The position numbers and the translations under genes were made by a program. Below, piece after piece: positions 15,857 to 25,424 of a DNA stretch of 64,000 nucleotides (its first letter is position 1; the number at the start of each line of letters is the position of its first letter). The notes below the pieces were generated by a model. It worked only from the letters and a program-made list of their open reading frames with translations. It made no database searches and was not told the DNA's origin. Source of the stretch: VBAS01 sp035318985 (GTDB lineage Bacteria; Bacteroidota; Bacteroidia; Chitinophagales; Chitinophagaceae). The DNA is taken from assembly GCA_035318985.1 (NCBI GenBank), contig DATHDP010000112.1, positions 25,469-89,468 on the forward strand. Direction: 5' to 3'.

Positions 15857-16537
15857 ATGAGAATAGATATAATAAGCGTTTTACCGGATCTGTTGCAAAG
15901 CCCGATGCAACACAGCATCATGAAAAGAGCTCAGGAAAAAAAATTATTAGAAGTTAATATACACAACCTGCGTCAATGGGCCATAAATGAATATGGACAG
16001 GTAGACGATTATCAATATGGTGGTGGCGCCGGCATGGTAATGATGTGTGAACCATTGGCAAAAGTTATAGAACAACTTTCTACAGAAAGAAAATACGATG
16101 AAGTGATCTATTTAACGCCGGATGGAGAAATGCTGGATCAAAAAATTGCAAATACTCTTTCACTGAAAGAGAATATCATCATGATCTGCGGGCACTATAA
16201 AGGCATTGATGAAAGGATCAGGGAACACTTTGTAACAAAAGAGATATCTATCGGAGACTATGTATTAAGCGGTGGCGAATTGGCCGCAGCCGTATTGGTT
16301 GATTGTATCGGCAGATTAATACCCGGAGTTTTAAATGATGAAACCTCGGCTTTATTCGATTCTTTCCAGGATAATTTACTTGCTCCACCAGTGTATACAA
16401 GGCCCGAAGATTTTCGCGGATGGAAAGTACCAGAGGCTTTGCTTAGTGGAAACCACAGGCTGATAGAAGAATGGCGCAATGAGGAATCCTTAAAAAGAAC
16501 GAAAGAAAGGAGACCTGGTCTTTTAGAAAACCAGTGA
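15857..16537 (+). CDS. trmD: tRNA (guanine-37-N1)-methyltransferase TrmD
   Basis: A SPOUT-class methyltransferase that makes m1G37 next to the anticodon and prevents +1 frameshifting. The 226-residue protein has the usual N-terminal start (MRIDIISVLPDLLQSPMQHS), DDYQYGGGAGMVMM, and the knotted SAM site from LTPDGEMLDQ through ICGHYKGIDERI to SIGDYVLSGGELAA. The C-terminal tRNA-binding domain has YTRPEDFRGWKVPEALLSGNH. All landmarks are intact. It is separated from rpsP-rimM, unlike the classical operon. A TAACTTTA -7-like element at 15844-15851 lies just before the start. Confidence 0.96.
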   Translation: MRIDIISVLPDLLQSPMQHSIMKRAQEKKLLEVNIHNLRQWAINEYGQVDDYQYGGGAGMVMMCEPLAKVIEQLSTERKYDEVIYLTPDGEMLDQKIANTLSLKENIIMICGHYKGIDERIREHFVTKEISIGDYVLSGGELAAAVLVDCIGRLIPGVLNDETSALFDSFQDNLLAPPVYTRPEDFRGWKVPEALLSGNHRLIEEWRNEESLKRTKERRPGLLENQ

Positions 16538-16893
16538 ACATTCGATCCTGCAGTCTATCCTATTATCTTTCTTATTATAATATTATCAACAAAAAAACAT
16601 AGGATAACAAGATCATCAGTGCATTGATAACAAAGGTCTTTTTCATAAATACGGATTTAATACCAACAGTTACCATAATTCAAATCTAACGCCAAAGACT
16701 GTTTTAAAATACCGGATTTGTTCCTGCAGTTCATATGGTTTTGCCCAGGAAAAATGTGCAGTATAATATATCTATTCAATTAACCATCTATCATTCCTTA
16801 TGACTTTTTAAATGATTTTTACTTTACTTATTAAAGTAATTCTACAAATTACACTGTAAGTTTTCTGCAAGATCACCGAACAATTTTATAGCT
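16538..16893. other. 356-base gap after trmD without a clear gene
   Basis: I see no coding frame or RNA gene here. The only structure is an 8-base inverted repeat, TATCCTAT (16556-16563) with ATAGGATA (16599-16606), enclosing an A/T-rich loop of 35 bases. It may be a weak terminator for trmD. Confidence 0.35.
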
Positions 16894-17176
16894 ATGAAAG
16901 AAATAATATTGAGCATATTACTATGCACTGCATTTTCTAATGTTTCTTTTTGCCAGATAAATAAAGAAACGCTGATAAAAGAAGTAGAAGAAAAGCTAAA
17001 AACCAACAAAGCAACAATCTTTCATTACCGAATTCCTGTTTGATGATGATGAACGGTTGGTTGGTAAAATAAGAGAGAATTCGATCCGTAATAATTTTAT
17101 GATCTCAAAACCAGAAAAAGCAAAATCACCTTTTACACAAAAATTCTCTTACCCTATCACACTGGAGAAACAATAG
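16894..17176 (+). pseudogene. Frameshifted small secreted-protein gene
   Basis: From ATG 16894 a reading frame encodes a good signal peptide and a charged helix (MKEIILSILLCTAFSNVSFC, QINKETLIKEVEEKLKTNK) and stops at 17041-17043. Near 17018-17022 the coding sense moves to another frame, which continues FITEFLFDDDERLVGKIREN... and ends at the TAG 17174-17176. The two parts join into one ~93-residue secreted protein if a one-base frameshift is allowed. I do not recognise the family. A sequencing error is possible; otherwise the gene is broken. Confidence 0.5.
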
Positions 17177-17254
17177 CAATCGTTTGCTCTATTTTATATT
17201 GATTTCATCTTCCTACCGTTTATTTCAGGAACTTGCAGTTTCAACAATTGCAAA

Positions 17255-18694
17255 ATGAAATCAAACCGCAGAAAATTTTTACGCAATCTTTCTTTGGGAA
17301 CCGGCGCATTATCTATCGGCATTCCGTCATTGGCTAAAATAAAACGAAACGAAGAAGATATTAATCCTGTTGCCGATCATGGCAAACAAAGCTTCAACAT
17401 GTGCGGTTATGCTGCACCAAAAATGGATGTGGTTAGGATTGGCATAGTTGGTCTCGGTATGCGTGGTTCTGATGCAGTAGCAAGATTAAGTTTTATAGAA
17501 GGTGTTGAGATCACAGCACTTTGTGATAAATATCCTGATCGTGTTACAAAAGCCCAGGCTACTTTGGAAAAAATGGGAAGACCTAAAGCAAAAGAATACA
17601 GTGGTAATGAAGGATACAAGGCTTTGTGTGAAAGCAATAATGTTGACCTTGTTTACACACCTACTCCATGGCATTTGCATACTCCTGTTGCTTTGTATGC
17701 AATGAATCATGGCAAACATGCAGCTACTGAAGTAAATGTTGGTGAAACGATCGATCAATGCTGGCAGGTAGTCGAAACATCAGAGAAAACAAAGAAGCAT
17801 TGCATGATGCTGGAGAATTGTTGTTATGATTTTTTTGAATTACTCACATTAAATATGGTAAGACAAGGAATGTTTGGCGAATTAGTACATGCTGAAGGCG
17901 CTTATATTCATGATCTTTCAAAAGATTACCTATTTAATAAAAATGCATACGCCGATATGTGGCGGTTAAAAGAAAATATTGGCAAGAACGGAAATCTTTA
18001 TCCAACACATGGTCTTGGCCCCATTGCGCAATGCATGAATATAAATCGTGGTGACAAATTTGATCACCTGGTAAGTATGAGCACCAATGATTTTACATTG
18101 AACAACCTTGCAAAAGAAATGTCAGCAAAGGATGATTTCTTTAAAGAATATGTTGACAAGCCTTATCGCGGCAATATGAATACAACAATTATCCGCACCA
18201 ATAAAGGCAAAAGCATCATGCTTCAACATGATGTTTCTTCACTTCGTCCTTATTCAAGAATTCATTTGGTAAGCGGTACAAAAGGTGCAGCACAAAAATA
18301 TCCTGGTCCGGAAAAAATTGCTTTTGGTCACAGTTGGATCAAAAAAGAAGAACTGGATGACCTCTATAAAAAATACTCGCCTCCGATCGTTAATCATATT
18401 GGTGAAATTGCAAAAGAAGTGGGTGGGCATGGTGGTATGGATTTTATTATGGACTGGAGATTGATCGATTGCTTACGCAATGGTTTACCACTTGATCAGA
18501 ATGTATATGATGCCGCTGCATGGAGTAGTATCTTTCATTTAAGTCAGCAATCAGTAAAAGCAAGATCAAAAACTGTAGATGTACCGGACTTTACAAGAGG
18601 TGCATGGAAAACAAACAAGCCTCATGATATGACGTTGGATGGCGGAGCTACGACAACTGTCAGAAAAATTAAACCTGATCAAAAAAGTAATTAA
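17255..18694 (+). CDS. Gfo/Idh/MocA-family protein, GH109-like glycosidase
   Basis: A 479-residue exported enzyme. The N-terminus has a twin-arginine signal (SNRRKFLRNLSLGTGALSIG). The Rossmann domain follows with RIGIVGLGMRGSDAV, binding NAD, and the family-specific PTPWHLHTPVALYAMNHGKH. The second domain has ENCCYDFFELLTLNMVRQG and NLYPTHGLGPIAQCMNINRG, which match the GH109 group, whose founder removes N-acetylgalactosamine using tightly bound NAD by an oxidation-elimination mechanism. Tat export fits a pre-loaded cofactor. Substrate is inferred from family likeness only. A strong hairpin terminator follows directly. Confidence 0.85.
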   Translation: MKSNRRKFLRNLSLGTGALSIGIPSLAKIKRNEEDINPVADHGKQSFNMCGYAAPKMDVVRIGIVGLGMRGSDAVARLSFIEGVEITALCDKYPDRVTKAQATLEKMGRPKAKEYSGNEGYKALCESNNVDLVYTPTPWHLHTPVALYAMNHGKHAATEVNVGETIDQCWQVVETSEKTKKHCMMLENCCYDFFELLTLNMVRQGMFGELVHAEGAYIHDLSKDYLFNKNAYADMWRLKENIGKNGNLYPTHGLGPIAQCMNINRGDKFDHLVSMSTNDFTLNNLAKEMSAKDDFFKEYVDKPYRGNMNTTIIRTNKGKSIMLQHDVSSLRPYSRIHLVSGTKGAAQKYPGPEKIAFGHSWIKKEELDDLYKKYSPPIVNHIGEIAKEVGGHGGMDFIMDWRLIDCLRNGLPLDQNVYDAAAWSSIFHLSQQSVKARSKTVDVPDFTRGAWKTNKPHDMTLDGGATTTVRKIKPDQKSN

Positions 18695-18727
18695 AAAAAA
18701 AGCCGCTGTTAAAGCGGCATTTTTTAT
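18693..18727. terminator. Bidirectional intrinsic terminator
   Basis: The stem GCCGCT (18702-18707) / AGCGGC (18713-18718), extended by A-T pairs, is flanked by nine A on one side and six T on the other. It can stop both the plus-strand GH109 gene and the minus-strand DUF4331 operon that ends at 18738. Confidence 0.8.
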
Positions 18728-18737
18728 TATAGATTAA

Positions 18738-19286
18738 TCAATGTGGACTTGCCATATAAGGGAATGAAGCAAGGAATGGTTTATCATTTCCATTTACATG
18801 GTCGCTGGTAAGACCGGGATTAGATGTACCGGTTGCCCCGCCAAAGATCAATGTCAGTTCTACATCGATCACATCATCTGCCAATGCACGACCAGTTAGG
18901 ACCTGTGTTCCATTGTAAAAAGAAGTAACTCCGGTTGTACTTGCATTTAAAACATCAGTCACAAGCACACTTGCAAAAGTATTTTTATCGAGACCGAGGA
19001 TGTTTGTTGTATATCCAAATGCCGTAAGCTTATTTATAAAATCTGTCTTAAATGCAGCATCCATAGCAGATGGTGTTGTTGTATTGAATTCATTTTTCCT
19101 TGATGAGCCAACGAACACAGTATTGATCGCAGGTCTTGCCATTTGATCACCCTGTACGTATACTTCTTGTTGAGGTGGAACACCTCCCGCTTTTGAAGCA
19201 TCCCCATTATTGTTATTTAAATTTTTCTGGCAAGCTGAAAAGATTACTACAGATGCCACAAATACATATTTAAAGATCTTTTTCAT
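18738..19286 (-). CDS. Lipoprotein with the C-terminal part of DUF4331
   Basis: A 182-residue lipoprotein: MKKIFKYVFVASVVIFSACQKN has a lipobox ending in Cys19. The mature part holds MARPAINTVFVGSSRKNEFN and, near the end, LTGRALADDVIDVELTLIFGG, the segments that form the C-terminal half of single-chain DUF4331 proteins. The N-terminal half is the next gene upstream (24-base gap), so the two products probably form one functional unit. Function is unknown. The end (TSDHVNGNDKPFLASFPYMASPH) contains two His that could bind metal. Confidence 0.75.
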   Translation of the reverse strand: MKKIFKYVFVASVVIFSACQKNLNNNNGDASKAGGVPPQQEVYVQGDQMARPAINTVFVGSSRKNEFNTTTPSAMDAAFKTDFINKLTAFGYTTNILGLDKNTFASVLVTDVLNASTTGVTSFYNGTQVLTGRALADDVIDVELTLIFGGATGTSNPGLTSDHVNGNDKPFLASFPYMASPH

Positions 19287-19310
19287 TTTTTGATTTTTAA
19301 AATTTAGTAA

Positions 19311-19988
19311 TCAGTTTACTGATGTCGAACCTGTAGCAGATTTAGATTCGGCCCAAACATTGATAGTGCCATTGCTTCCAAGTAAAGACTTTGGAACTTC
19401 AACTACAATTGCCATTACATTCGTACCGGCAAAAGTGTCGTTACCGGGATTGTTGAATGAAGATGCCGTTCCTGCAATTACTTGCCTGAAACGTACAAGG
19501 TCAAAGAAAAACGGATCATCACGGGGACCAGCAAATGCTTTTACCCCATTATCACCAGTAGCAGTTAAAGCATCTTGTCCATACTTAGTAATATCAGTCT
19601 GCACAGAAAGCTTATTAATGTTTAAATAACTAATAGTGCCTGCCACTTTGGGCATAGAAGGGCCATACACTTTCATTTTACCATTTTTTGCAATGCATTG
19701 GATCACGAGGTCTTCGACATTGTCGCCGTTATTATCAATATTGAACTCTATCATTGTATTCTCATCAAATCCTGCATCAGCAGTTGCGGCGGGAGAAAGT
19801 AATCCGTGTGTGTTGGCAACAAAAACCATATTGTCAGGATTTTGGCCACGGAAAACGTAAACGTCTGTAATGTCAGTCGGCTTGTTCGTAACAGCTGGTG
19901 CATCGATATGATCTGCAGCGTATATAATACCAGCAGCGGCAACGACCAGGCACACAAATACTGTTATGAAAATTTTTCTTTTTTTCAT
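19311..19988 (-). CDS. Secreted protein with the N-terminal part of DUF4331
   Basis: A 225-residue protein with a signal peptide or N-terminal anchor (MKKRKIFITVFVCLVVAAAGIIYA). The mature N-terminus ADHIDAP...TDITDVYVFRGQNPDNMVFV is the hallmark of DUF4331 proteins, followed by MIEFNIDNNGDNVEDL and DDPFFFDLVRFRQVI. It stops where single-chain homologues continue into the MARPxINT half, which here is the downstream lipoprotein gene. The pair may have arisen by gene fission, or the single-chain form by fusion. No enzymatic role is known. Confidence 0.8.
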   Translation of the reverse strand: MKKRKIFITVFVCLVVAAAGIIYAADHIDAPAVTNKPTDITDVYVFRGQNPDNMVFVANTHGLLSPAATADAGFDENTMIEFNIDNNGDNVEDLVIQCIAKNGKMKVYGPSMPKVAGTISYLNINKLSVQTDITKYGQDALTATGDNGVKAFAGPRDDPFFFDLVRFRQVIAGTASSFNNPGNDTFAGTNVMAIVVEVPKSLLGSNGTINVWAESKSATGSTSVN

Positions 19989-20160
19989 TTTGAAAGTTTT
20001 TTAATTATGTGATTTGTTAATTAGTTCACCAGTTGGATAAGTTTCCTATGAGCGGATTGATGTATAAATGCCGGGCAATACAGTAATAGATACGAGGGAT
20101 GATGTATCATGGATTTAAACGAATAAAAAAAGACTGCGTTTAGCTTGATAAATTGAAGTA

Positions 20161-20784
20161 TTACAGAAGCCTGAATTTATTCAACGCTTCAACCTTATTT
20201 TGAACGTGTAGTTTTTGATAAATATTCTTAAGATGTTTTTTCACAGTTTCCGGGCTGATAACAAGTCGTATTGCAATTTCCTTATAAAGTAATCCTTGGG
20301 CTACTTGTTCAAGCACTTCCTTTTCCCGTTGGCTCAATAAAGAATTTACATCATTGATGACAGGTTTTTGAAAAGCGCCGATCACTTTCCTGGCAATAAA
20401 AGGACTCATGGGTGATCCACCGTTGATAAGATCATGAATGGCTTTTACGATTTCTTCTTTAGTGATCGGGTCTTTTACTATATAGCCTGCGGCACCGCTT
20501 TTTAAAGCTTCAAAAATGGTATCATTATCATCATGAATTGTACACACCATGAATAGTGTTTGCGGTATCTTATCTTTCAGTCGTACGATCAGTTCAGGAC
20601 CACGCAATCCCGGTAAACTAATATCTACGATCGCAATATCAGGCGGTGATTGCATTAATCCAATTAATGCTTTTTCGGCGCTGTTATACGAACCCGCTAA
20701 CGTTGTATCTTTTTCCTGGTCCACAATTGTTTCCAGGGCTGTTCGAAATTGATCGTTGTCCTCTACGATGGCTACTTTGATCAT
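20161..20784 (-). CDS. NarL/LuxR-type response regulator
   Basis: A 207-residue two-component regulator. The receiver domain (1-120) has the acidic pair Glu8-Asp9, the phospho-acceptor Asp54 in AIVDISLPGLRG and the lysine in VKDPITKEE. A LuxR-type helix-turn-helix follows from ~145 (LLSQREKEVLEQVAQGLLYKEIAIRL, then SPETVKKHLKNIYQKLHV). Its start overlaps the stop of the propeller kinase by 4 bases, so it is the cognate partner. Target genes are unknown; the DUF4331 genes 170 bases downstream on the same strand are the nearest candidates. Confidence 0.93.
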   Translation of the reverse strand: MIKVAIVEDNDQFRTALETIVDQEKDTTLAGSYNSAEKALIGLMQSPPDIAIVDISLPGLRGPELIVRLKDKIPQTLFMVCTIHDDNDTIFEALKSGAAGYIVKDPITKEEIVKAIHDLINGGSPMSPFIARKVIGAFQKPVINDVNSLLSQREKEVLEQVAQGLLYKEIAIRLVISPETVKKHLKNIYQKLHVQNKVEALNKFRLL

Positions 20785-23700
20785 AAAAACTGTTTATAAG
20801 GTATTTCAAACTTTAAGGTAAACCCTTCCTGGTTTTGAATAAAAATTTTTCCATTCAATTGATGAATTCGTTGTTTCATGTTTTTAAGTCCATTTCCTAT
20901 ATTGCTATTTTCATCAACATGCATTCCCTTTCCATTATCTGAAACTGTAATGATCAATTGCTCATCACAGGCAATATTAATAGTCACTTTATCGGCGCCT
21001 GAATGTTTAATAATATTATGGATTGCTTCTTTCACCGTAAGAAAAATATTTCTTCTTGATTCCCCGTCAATTTCAAGATCGGGTATTTTTTCCGGAATAG
21101 TAATAGTAAGCTGGCAAGGGTAATGCTCCAGCCATGATCTTGCCTGTCTCTGAATATATGAAATAAGGCTTGACAATTCATCATTCTCGGTATTTAAACT
21201 CCAGATCACTTCTTTCATCTTAGCAGAAATGTCGCCAACTGACTCATATATTTTTTCAACTTCACTGCTTGCTGCAGTGTCTTTTACTTTGCCTTTGGTC
21301 ATTTCTGTCAGGAGCCTTATACCCGAAAGTCCGGCTCCGATATCATCATGCATTTCAGCCGATATCCTTTGCCTTTCGAATTGTATCGCTAACTGCTTTT
21401 CCAATAAAGCTCTTTGTTTTCTCAACCTTGAAATATAAATGAGACGTACAATGAATATTATAATTGATAAGGCAACTATTGCTACCAGCATACGAAACCA
21501 CCATGTTTGGTACCAAAACGGAAGTATCTCAAGATTAATACCAACTGCATCCTCTACAAAATCTCCTTTTTCATTTAAATACCTGATATCGATCTCGTAG
21601 TCTCCATACTTAAGAGCATTTAGCTCTATTTTATTTTCATCATTCACAGATAAAAACTCATTCTGAAATCCTTTGATCTTATAACTAAAACGTGGTTTAT
21701 TATTTGTAAATGACAATGCACTTAACCATATAGTAGCATTAGAGGTTCCGGGTGGCAATTGCACATTCTTCCATTCAATATCATTAAGCGTAATTCTATT
21801 ATTCTTTTTTATGTACTCCAGCTTTTTTATATAAACAGGAAATGAATAAGAATTGCCTTTATAATTATCCAATTTGACCGATGTAAAACCATTGACTCCT
21901 GCAAAAAATAGTTTACCGTCAAAAGATAAGGCGCCTTTTTCATCAAAAGAATTATCATGCAGACCATCTTCTACAAAGTAGTTAAGACATTTTTTTATTT
22001 TATAATTTACTCTTGATAAACCATTGTTTGTACTTACCCAAAATATGCTGTCTTTTCCAGGAAGTATACCATAAACTGCATTATTACATAAGCCGTCTTG
22101 TTCAGTGATATATGTCCATTGACCAGTTTTTTTATCGTAACCATTTATGCCGCCGCCATAAGTACCAAACCATAAAACAGAACCATCATCATACATATCG
22201 AAAAAAACACCCGCCTTGAATCCACTATCATTACGATCATACCTGAGTAACTGAATTACTGAATCTTTTTTAAGATCGAACTTTGCTACTGCTTTATCAA
22301 ACAACAACCAAAGAAATCCATCTTTATCAAGTTTAAGATTGTGGATATGATTTTCAGGTATTCCTCCTGATCTTACACCCCCTGCCTTCATTTGTTCAAT
22401 AGTGTGATCTTTCAAATTCCATATTATTAATCCTTCCTGCTCTTCGCTTGCCCAGTAGATCTTATCCCCGGATCTTATCGTGTTATTAAAATAATTATTT
22501 ATAAACGATCGCCACTCGGGATATTTCTGCAGTAATAAATCTTTTGATAGTTTTTTATCAGATGGTCTGTATCCATACATTCCGTCGTCAGAACAGATCA
22601 GCCAAAAGTCTTCATCTTTTTTAAAAACATAGTGAATGATACCCAACGCCGCAGTTCCATTGATCTTATTTACTTCTTCAGAAACAATATCACATAAGTA
22701 TAATCCGTCAGTACCACAAGCAAAAAGTTTTGTTTCATTTACCGGAACAAGTGAATAAATATGATTCATCCGGGGGTTGCCATTTCTTCCACCTTTGAAT
22801 GCAGCAAATGGGGATGGTTGAAGGCTCATTCTTGAAAGATCAGTAAGGGAACTTACCCAAAGACCATTTTCATTGTCGACAAAAAGATCTGTAATAAAAT
22901 TATTCGCAAACTCTGTGTTACCAACCAGGTCGAATTGATTTGCTGTCATATCAATTTTGCCGAGCCCGTTATTTGTACCGACCCAAAGTTCATTTTTGTT
23001 TTTTGTCATCATGCAATTGATAGCATAATCACCGGTTGCAGAGGTATTGATTTCCCTTCCTGCCATCCACACACCGTCCCTGATCTTTCCGCTGAATATG
23101 TTTGAGCCCGAACTAATATAGCAGCTATCATTTATAGTTACAAGATCGGTAGCAGTAATGTTATCAGGCCCCGGGTCTTCCAACTTTTTTATGCTGTTCT
23201 GAATTTCAAATGAATTTATATTATAAAAAAGGACTCCAAAATTAACTGCACCGATCGCTATTGTATTCTTATTTACCGGCCTGATAAATGAAACATTAAT
23301 AGCAGATCTAAGTTCAGCTTTCTTCTGATAATCTTTGTAAGTCTTTTCATTTAAACTATACACTTTTAAAAAATCTTTACCGCCAACCCAAAGATTGTTT
23401 TCTGTATCACAAAAGATCTTTGTTATCCATAAATTAGGAAGGCCTTTTTCTTTTCCTGATGTTTCTGATAAAAGATGAGTTATTTTCTGTGTCCTTATAT
23501 TAATTGCTTCGACACCTCCGCTAAAAGATGCGACATATAGGTTCTCGTCATTTCCTAATGCGATATCAGTAATAAAATTTTCCCTGATATTGATGTCCGC
23601 ATCACTGCTTTTCCTAAATGATTCAAAACTGGTACCATCATACCGGTAAACTCCATCCTGTGTTGCCAACCATATAAATCCATATTTATCCTGTAACACC

Positions 23701-23825
23701 TTTTTTATATTATAGGTGTTAAGGCCTTCTTTAAAAGAATAGGTCCTCACATTAAACTCCTGCGCAATACATAAGTTTTGAGTCAAAAAAAACAAGAAAG
23801 CCGTAAGAATAAATGGTGACTTCAT
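20781..23825 (-). CDS. Two-component propeller sensor histidine kinase (NarX/DesK type)
   Basis: A 1014-residue membrane sensor. A signal peptide (to ~21) is followed by a periplasmic beta-propeller of repeated two-component-propeller units (DKYGFIWLATQDGVYRYDG, ENGLWVSSLTDLSRM, DSIFWVSTNNGLSRV), a Y_Y_Y domain (~690-760) and a membrane helix (~779-800). The cytoplasmic part has a HisKA_3 domain with phospho-acceptor His826 in EMHDDIGAGLSG and a C-terminal ATPase domain (TVSDNGKGM, IGNGLKNMKQR). It pairs with the overlapping LuxR-type regulator. Such propellers often sense glycans or surface cues; the ligand here is unknown. Confidence 0.92.
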   Translation of the reverse strand: MKSPFILTAFLFFLTQNLCIAQEFNVRTYSFKEGLNTYNIKKVLQDKYGFIWLATQDGVYRYDGTSFESFRKSSDADINIRENFITDIALGNDENLYVASFSGGVEAINIRTQKITHLLSETSGKEKGLPNLWITKIFCDTENNLWVGGKDFLKVYSLNEKTYKDYQKKAELRSAINVSFIRPVNKNTIAIGAVNFGVLFYNINSFEIQNSIKKLEDPGPDNITATDLVTINDSCYISSGSNIFSGKIRDGVWMAGREINTSATGDYAINCMMTKNKNELWVGTNNGLGKIDMTANQFDLVGNTEFANNFITDLFVDNENGLWVSSLTDLSRMSLQPSPFAAFKGGRNGNPRMNHIYSLVPVNETKLFACGTDGLYLCDIVSEEVNKINGTAALGIIHYVFKKDEDFWLICSDDGMYGYRPSDKKLSKDLLLQKYPEWRSFINNYFNNTIRSGDKIYWASEEQEGLIIWNLKDHTIEQMKAGGVRSGGIPENHIHNLKLDKDGFLWLLFDKAVAKFDLKKDSVIQLLRYDRNDSGFKAGVFFDMYDDGSVLWFGTYGGGINGYDKKTGQWTYITEQDGLCNNAVYGILPGKDSIFWVSTNNGLSRVNYKIKKCLNYFVEDGLHDNSFDEKGALSFDGKLFFAGVNGFTSVKLDNYKGNSYSFPVYIKKLEYIKKNNRITLNDIEWKNVQLPPGTSNATIWLSALSFTNNKPRFSYKIKGFQNEFLSVNDENKIELNALKYGDYEIDIRYLNEKGDFVEDAVGINLEILPFWYQTWWFRMLVAIVALSIIIFIVRLIYISRLRKQRALLEKQLAIQFERQRISAEMHDDIGAGLSGIRLLTEMTKGKVKDTAASSEVEKIYESVGDISAKMKEVIWSLNTENDELSSLISYIQRQARSWLEHYPCQLTITIPEKIPDLEIDGESRRNIFLTVKEAIHNIIKHSGADKVTINIACDEQLIITVSDNGKGMHVDENSNIGNGLKNMKQRIHQLNGKIFIQNQEGFTLKFEIPYKQFL

Positions 23826-23887
23826 GGAAACCTGATAATTATGAATTAAATTAAGAATAATTTTAGACTAACAAACCAACCTCTTCC

Positions 23888-25414
23888 ATGAAAAAGAAAA
23901 TACCCCCAAAAAAGTGGACACTCATTTTTTTGCTTAGTGCAAAGAATAATCTTTTTAACGAGCAGCTAAAGGTAATACAGGAAATATATTCAGTCGGCAG
24001 TAATAAAGATGTCGATTTTGTGATCTTATTTGATGCAATTGAAGGAGATAAGTTCTCAAAAAAGTTTTCTGCTCCGGCAATTTATCATGTTAATAAGGAT
24101 GATGATTTTCTATCTGATGTTAGCTTTCATCAACTGCCTACTACTGCAAAAGGACTCACCACAAAAAAGAACTTTGAAAAGCTATTAAGGATGGCCATCC
24201 AAAATTTTCCTGCAGAGAATTTTGGTTTCTTTTATAAAGGGCATGGCGGGCCCGCAACAACTGACATTTCAAAAGGGGCTTTTGATACAAGACTGGTAAA
24301 TGTAGACGTGAGGATGAAAGACGCAAGTATAGAAAGAAAATATTCAAAAGCTCAGCACGGATGGGATTTTGAAGGATATTGCGAATACCCAGCAATTTCA
24401 AAAAACAAAGTAAAACAAAAACCGATCTTACTCATTTACAGCAGGGGAAATACGGAATCGCTTACTTATTCCGGCATGGCTGATGTGATCAAGACATGCT
24501 TCAAGAAAAGTCCGGGGTTTATATGCCTGGATTGTTGCTGGGCTCAGCAAATTGAAAATGCAAACAAGTTTGTTGGACTTACAGATTATTTTATTGCTTC
24601 TCCTGACGAAATGCCTGCCTTGGGATTAGGGTACACACAACTTTGTAAACAATTTTTGAAAAGACCTCACATAAAAGCAAGGGAAGTTGCCAATTTACTT
24701 GTATCCATATTTTATTGTACCAATTATGCTGATTATGATAGTGATGTGCCTGAATTCAGAAAGATGGGTGTATCACTTACCAGTCTTTCCCTTTCAAACT
24801 TTAGATCGTTTACAGATCCTTTTACTATCCTCTGCAGATATTTAATTGATAAATTAAAATTTAAAGACGATCAAACTTATGTATTGATACATAATGCGAG
24901 AGCTCAGTGTCTCGACTATACATATAAAGACACGGATAAGTTAAAAGCGGGTAAAATAGATTACCCGATGTTCAATATTGACCTCATCTGGTTCCTGGAA
25001 AATTTATTATACTATAATGTTGACCTGCCATTGGACAATAAAATTTTCGAAGTCATCAATCAGCTTCAAAACAATGTTATTGCCGGGTTCATGGGTAATA
25101 ACTATAAAAAGCCCTCCCCAGGATCGAGGGCTATTGGTGGTAACGGTATTGCTATTTGTTTCCCCGCAAACAAAGAACATGCAGAAGAATCTATTTTAAA
25201 AGATAATAAAATCGCTTTTTTCAAAACTACTGGATGGAAAGAACTGCTTACCCTCTATTACAATTATAAGTTTGATGAGAAAAAAAGCAAAGCAAAAGCC
25301 GGACCTACATTTAAAGGATTGACTCTCGAAAAATCATTAGCAAAAGATCCGGACAGGTTGATCTTTCATAGAAAAAGTAAATCAGCTAAACCTTCAAGAG
25401 CTTTAGCAAAATAG
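23888..25414 (+). CDS. Clostripain-family (C11-like) cysteine peptidase
   Basis: A 508-residue protein resembling peptidase family C11. It opens WTLIFLLSAKNNL, like the family's W-x-x-x-x-Y-x-x-x-DNNL strand. The catalytic dyad is visible as His119 in GFFYKGHGG and Cys217 in ICLDCCWAQQIENA, followed by DYFIASPDEMPALGLGY. There is no signal peptide, so it may act in the cytoplasm or leave by another route. It is divergent from the propeller kinase (62-base gap). The C-terminal ~180 residues are less conserved and end in a basic tail. Peptidase activity is inferred; some homologues are regulatory. Confidence 0.75.
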   Translation: MKKKIPPKKWTLIFLLSAKNNLFNEQLKVIQEIYSVGSNKDVDFVILFDAIEGDKFSKKFSAPAIYHVNKDDDFLSDVSFHQLPTTAKGLTTKKNFEKLLRMAIQNFPAENFGFFYKGHGGPATTDISKGAFDTRLVNVDVRMKDASIERKYSKAQHGWDFEGYCEYPAISKNKVKQKPILLIYSRGNTESLTYSGMADVIKTCFKKSPGFICLDCCWAQQIENANKFVGLTDYFIASPDEMPALGLGYTQLCKQFLKRPHIKAREVANLLVSIFYCTNYADYDSDVPEFRKMGVSLTSLSLSNFRSFTDPFTILCRYLIDKLKFKDDQTYVLIHNARAQCLDYTYKDTDKLKAGKIDYPMFNIDLIWFLENLLYYNVDLPLDNKIFEVINQLQNNVIAGFMGNNYKKPSPGSRAIGGNGIAICFPANKEHAEESILKDNKIAFFKTTGWKELLTLYYNYKFDEKKSKAKAGPTFKGLTLEKSLAKDPDRLIFHRKSKSAKPSRALAK

Positions 25415-25424
25415 ATCTGAATAT

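Noticed and set aside
16538..16560. tRNA T-loop-like string (ATTCGATCC) after trmD
   Set aside because: No acceptor or anticodon stem can be folded around it; I found no tRNA in the window.
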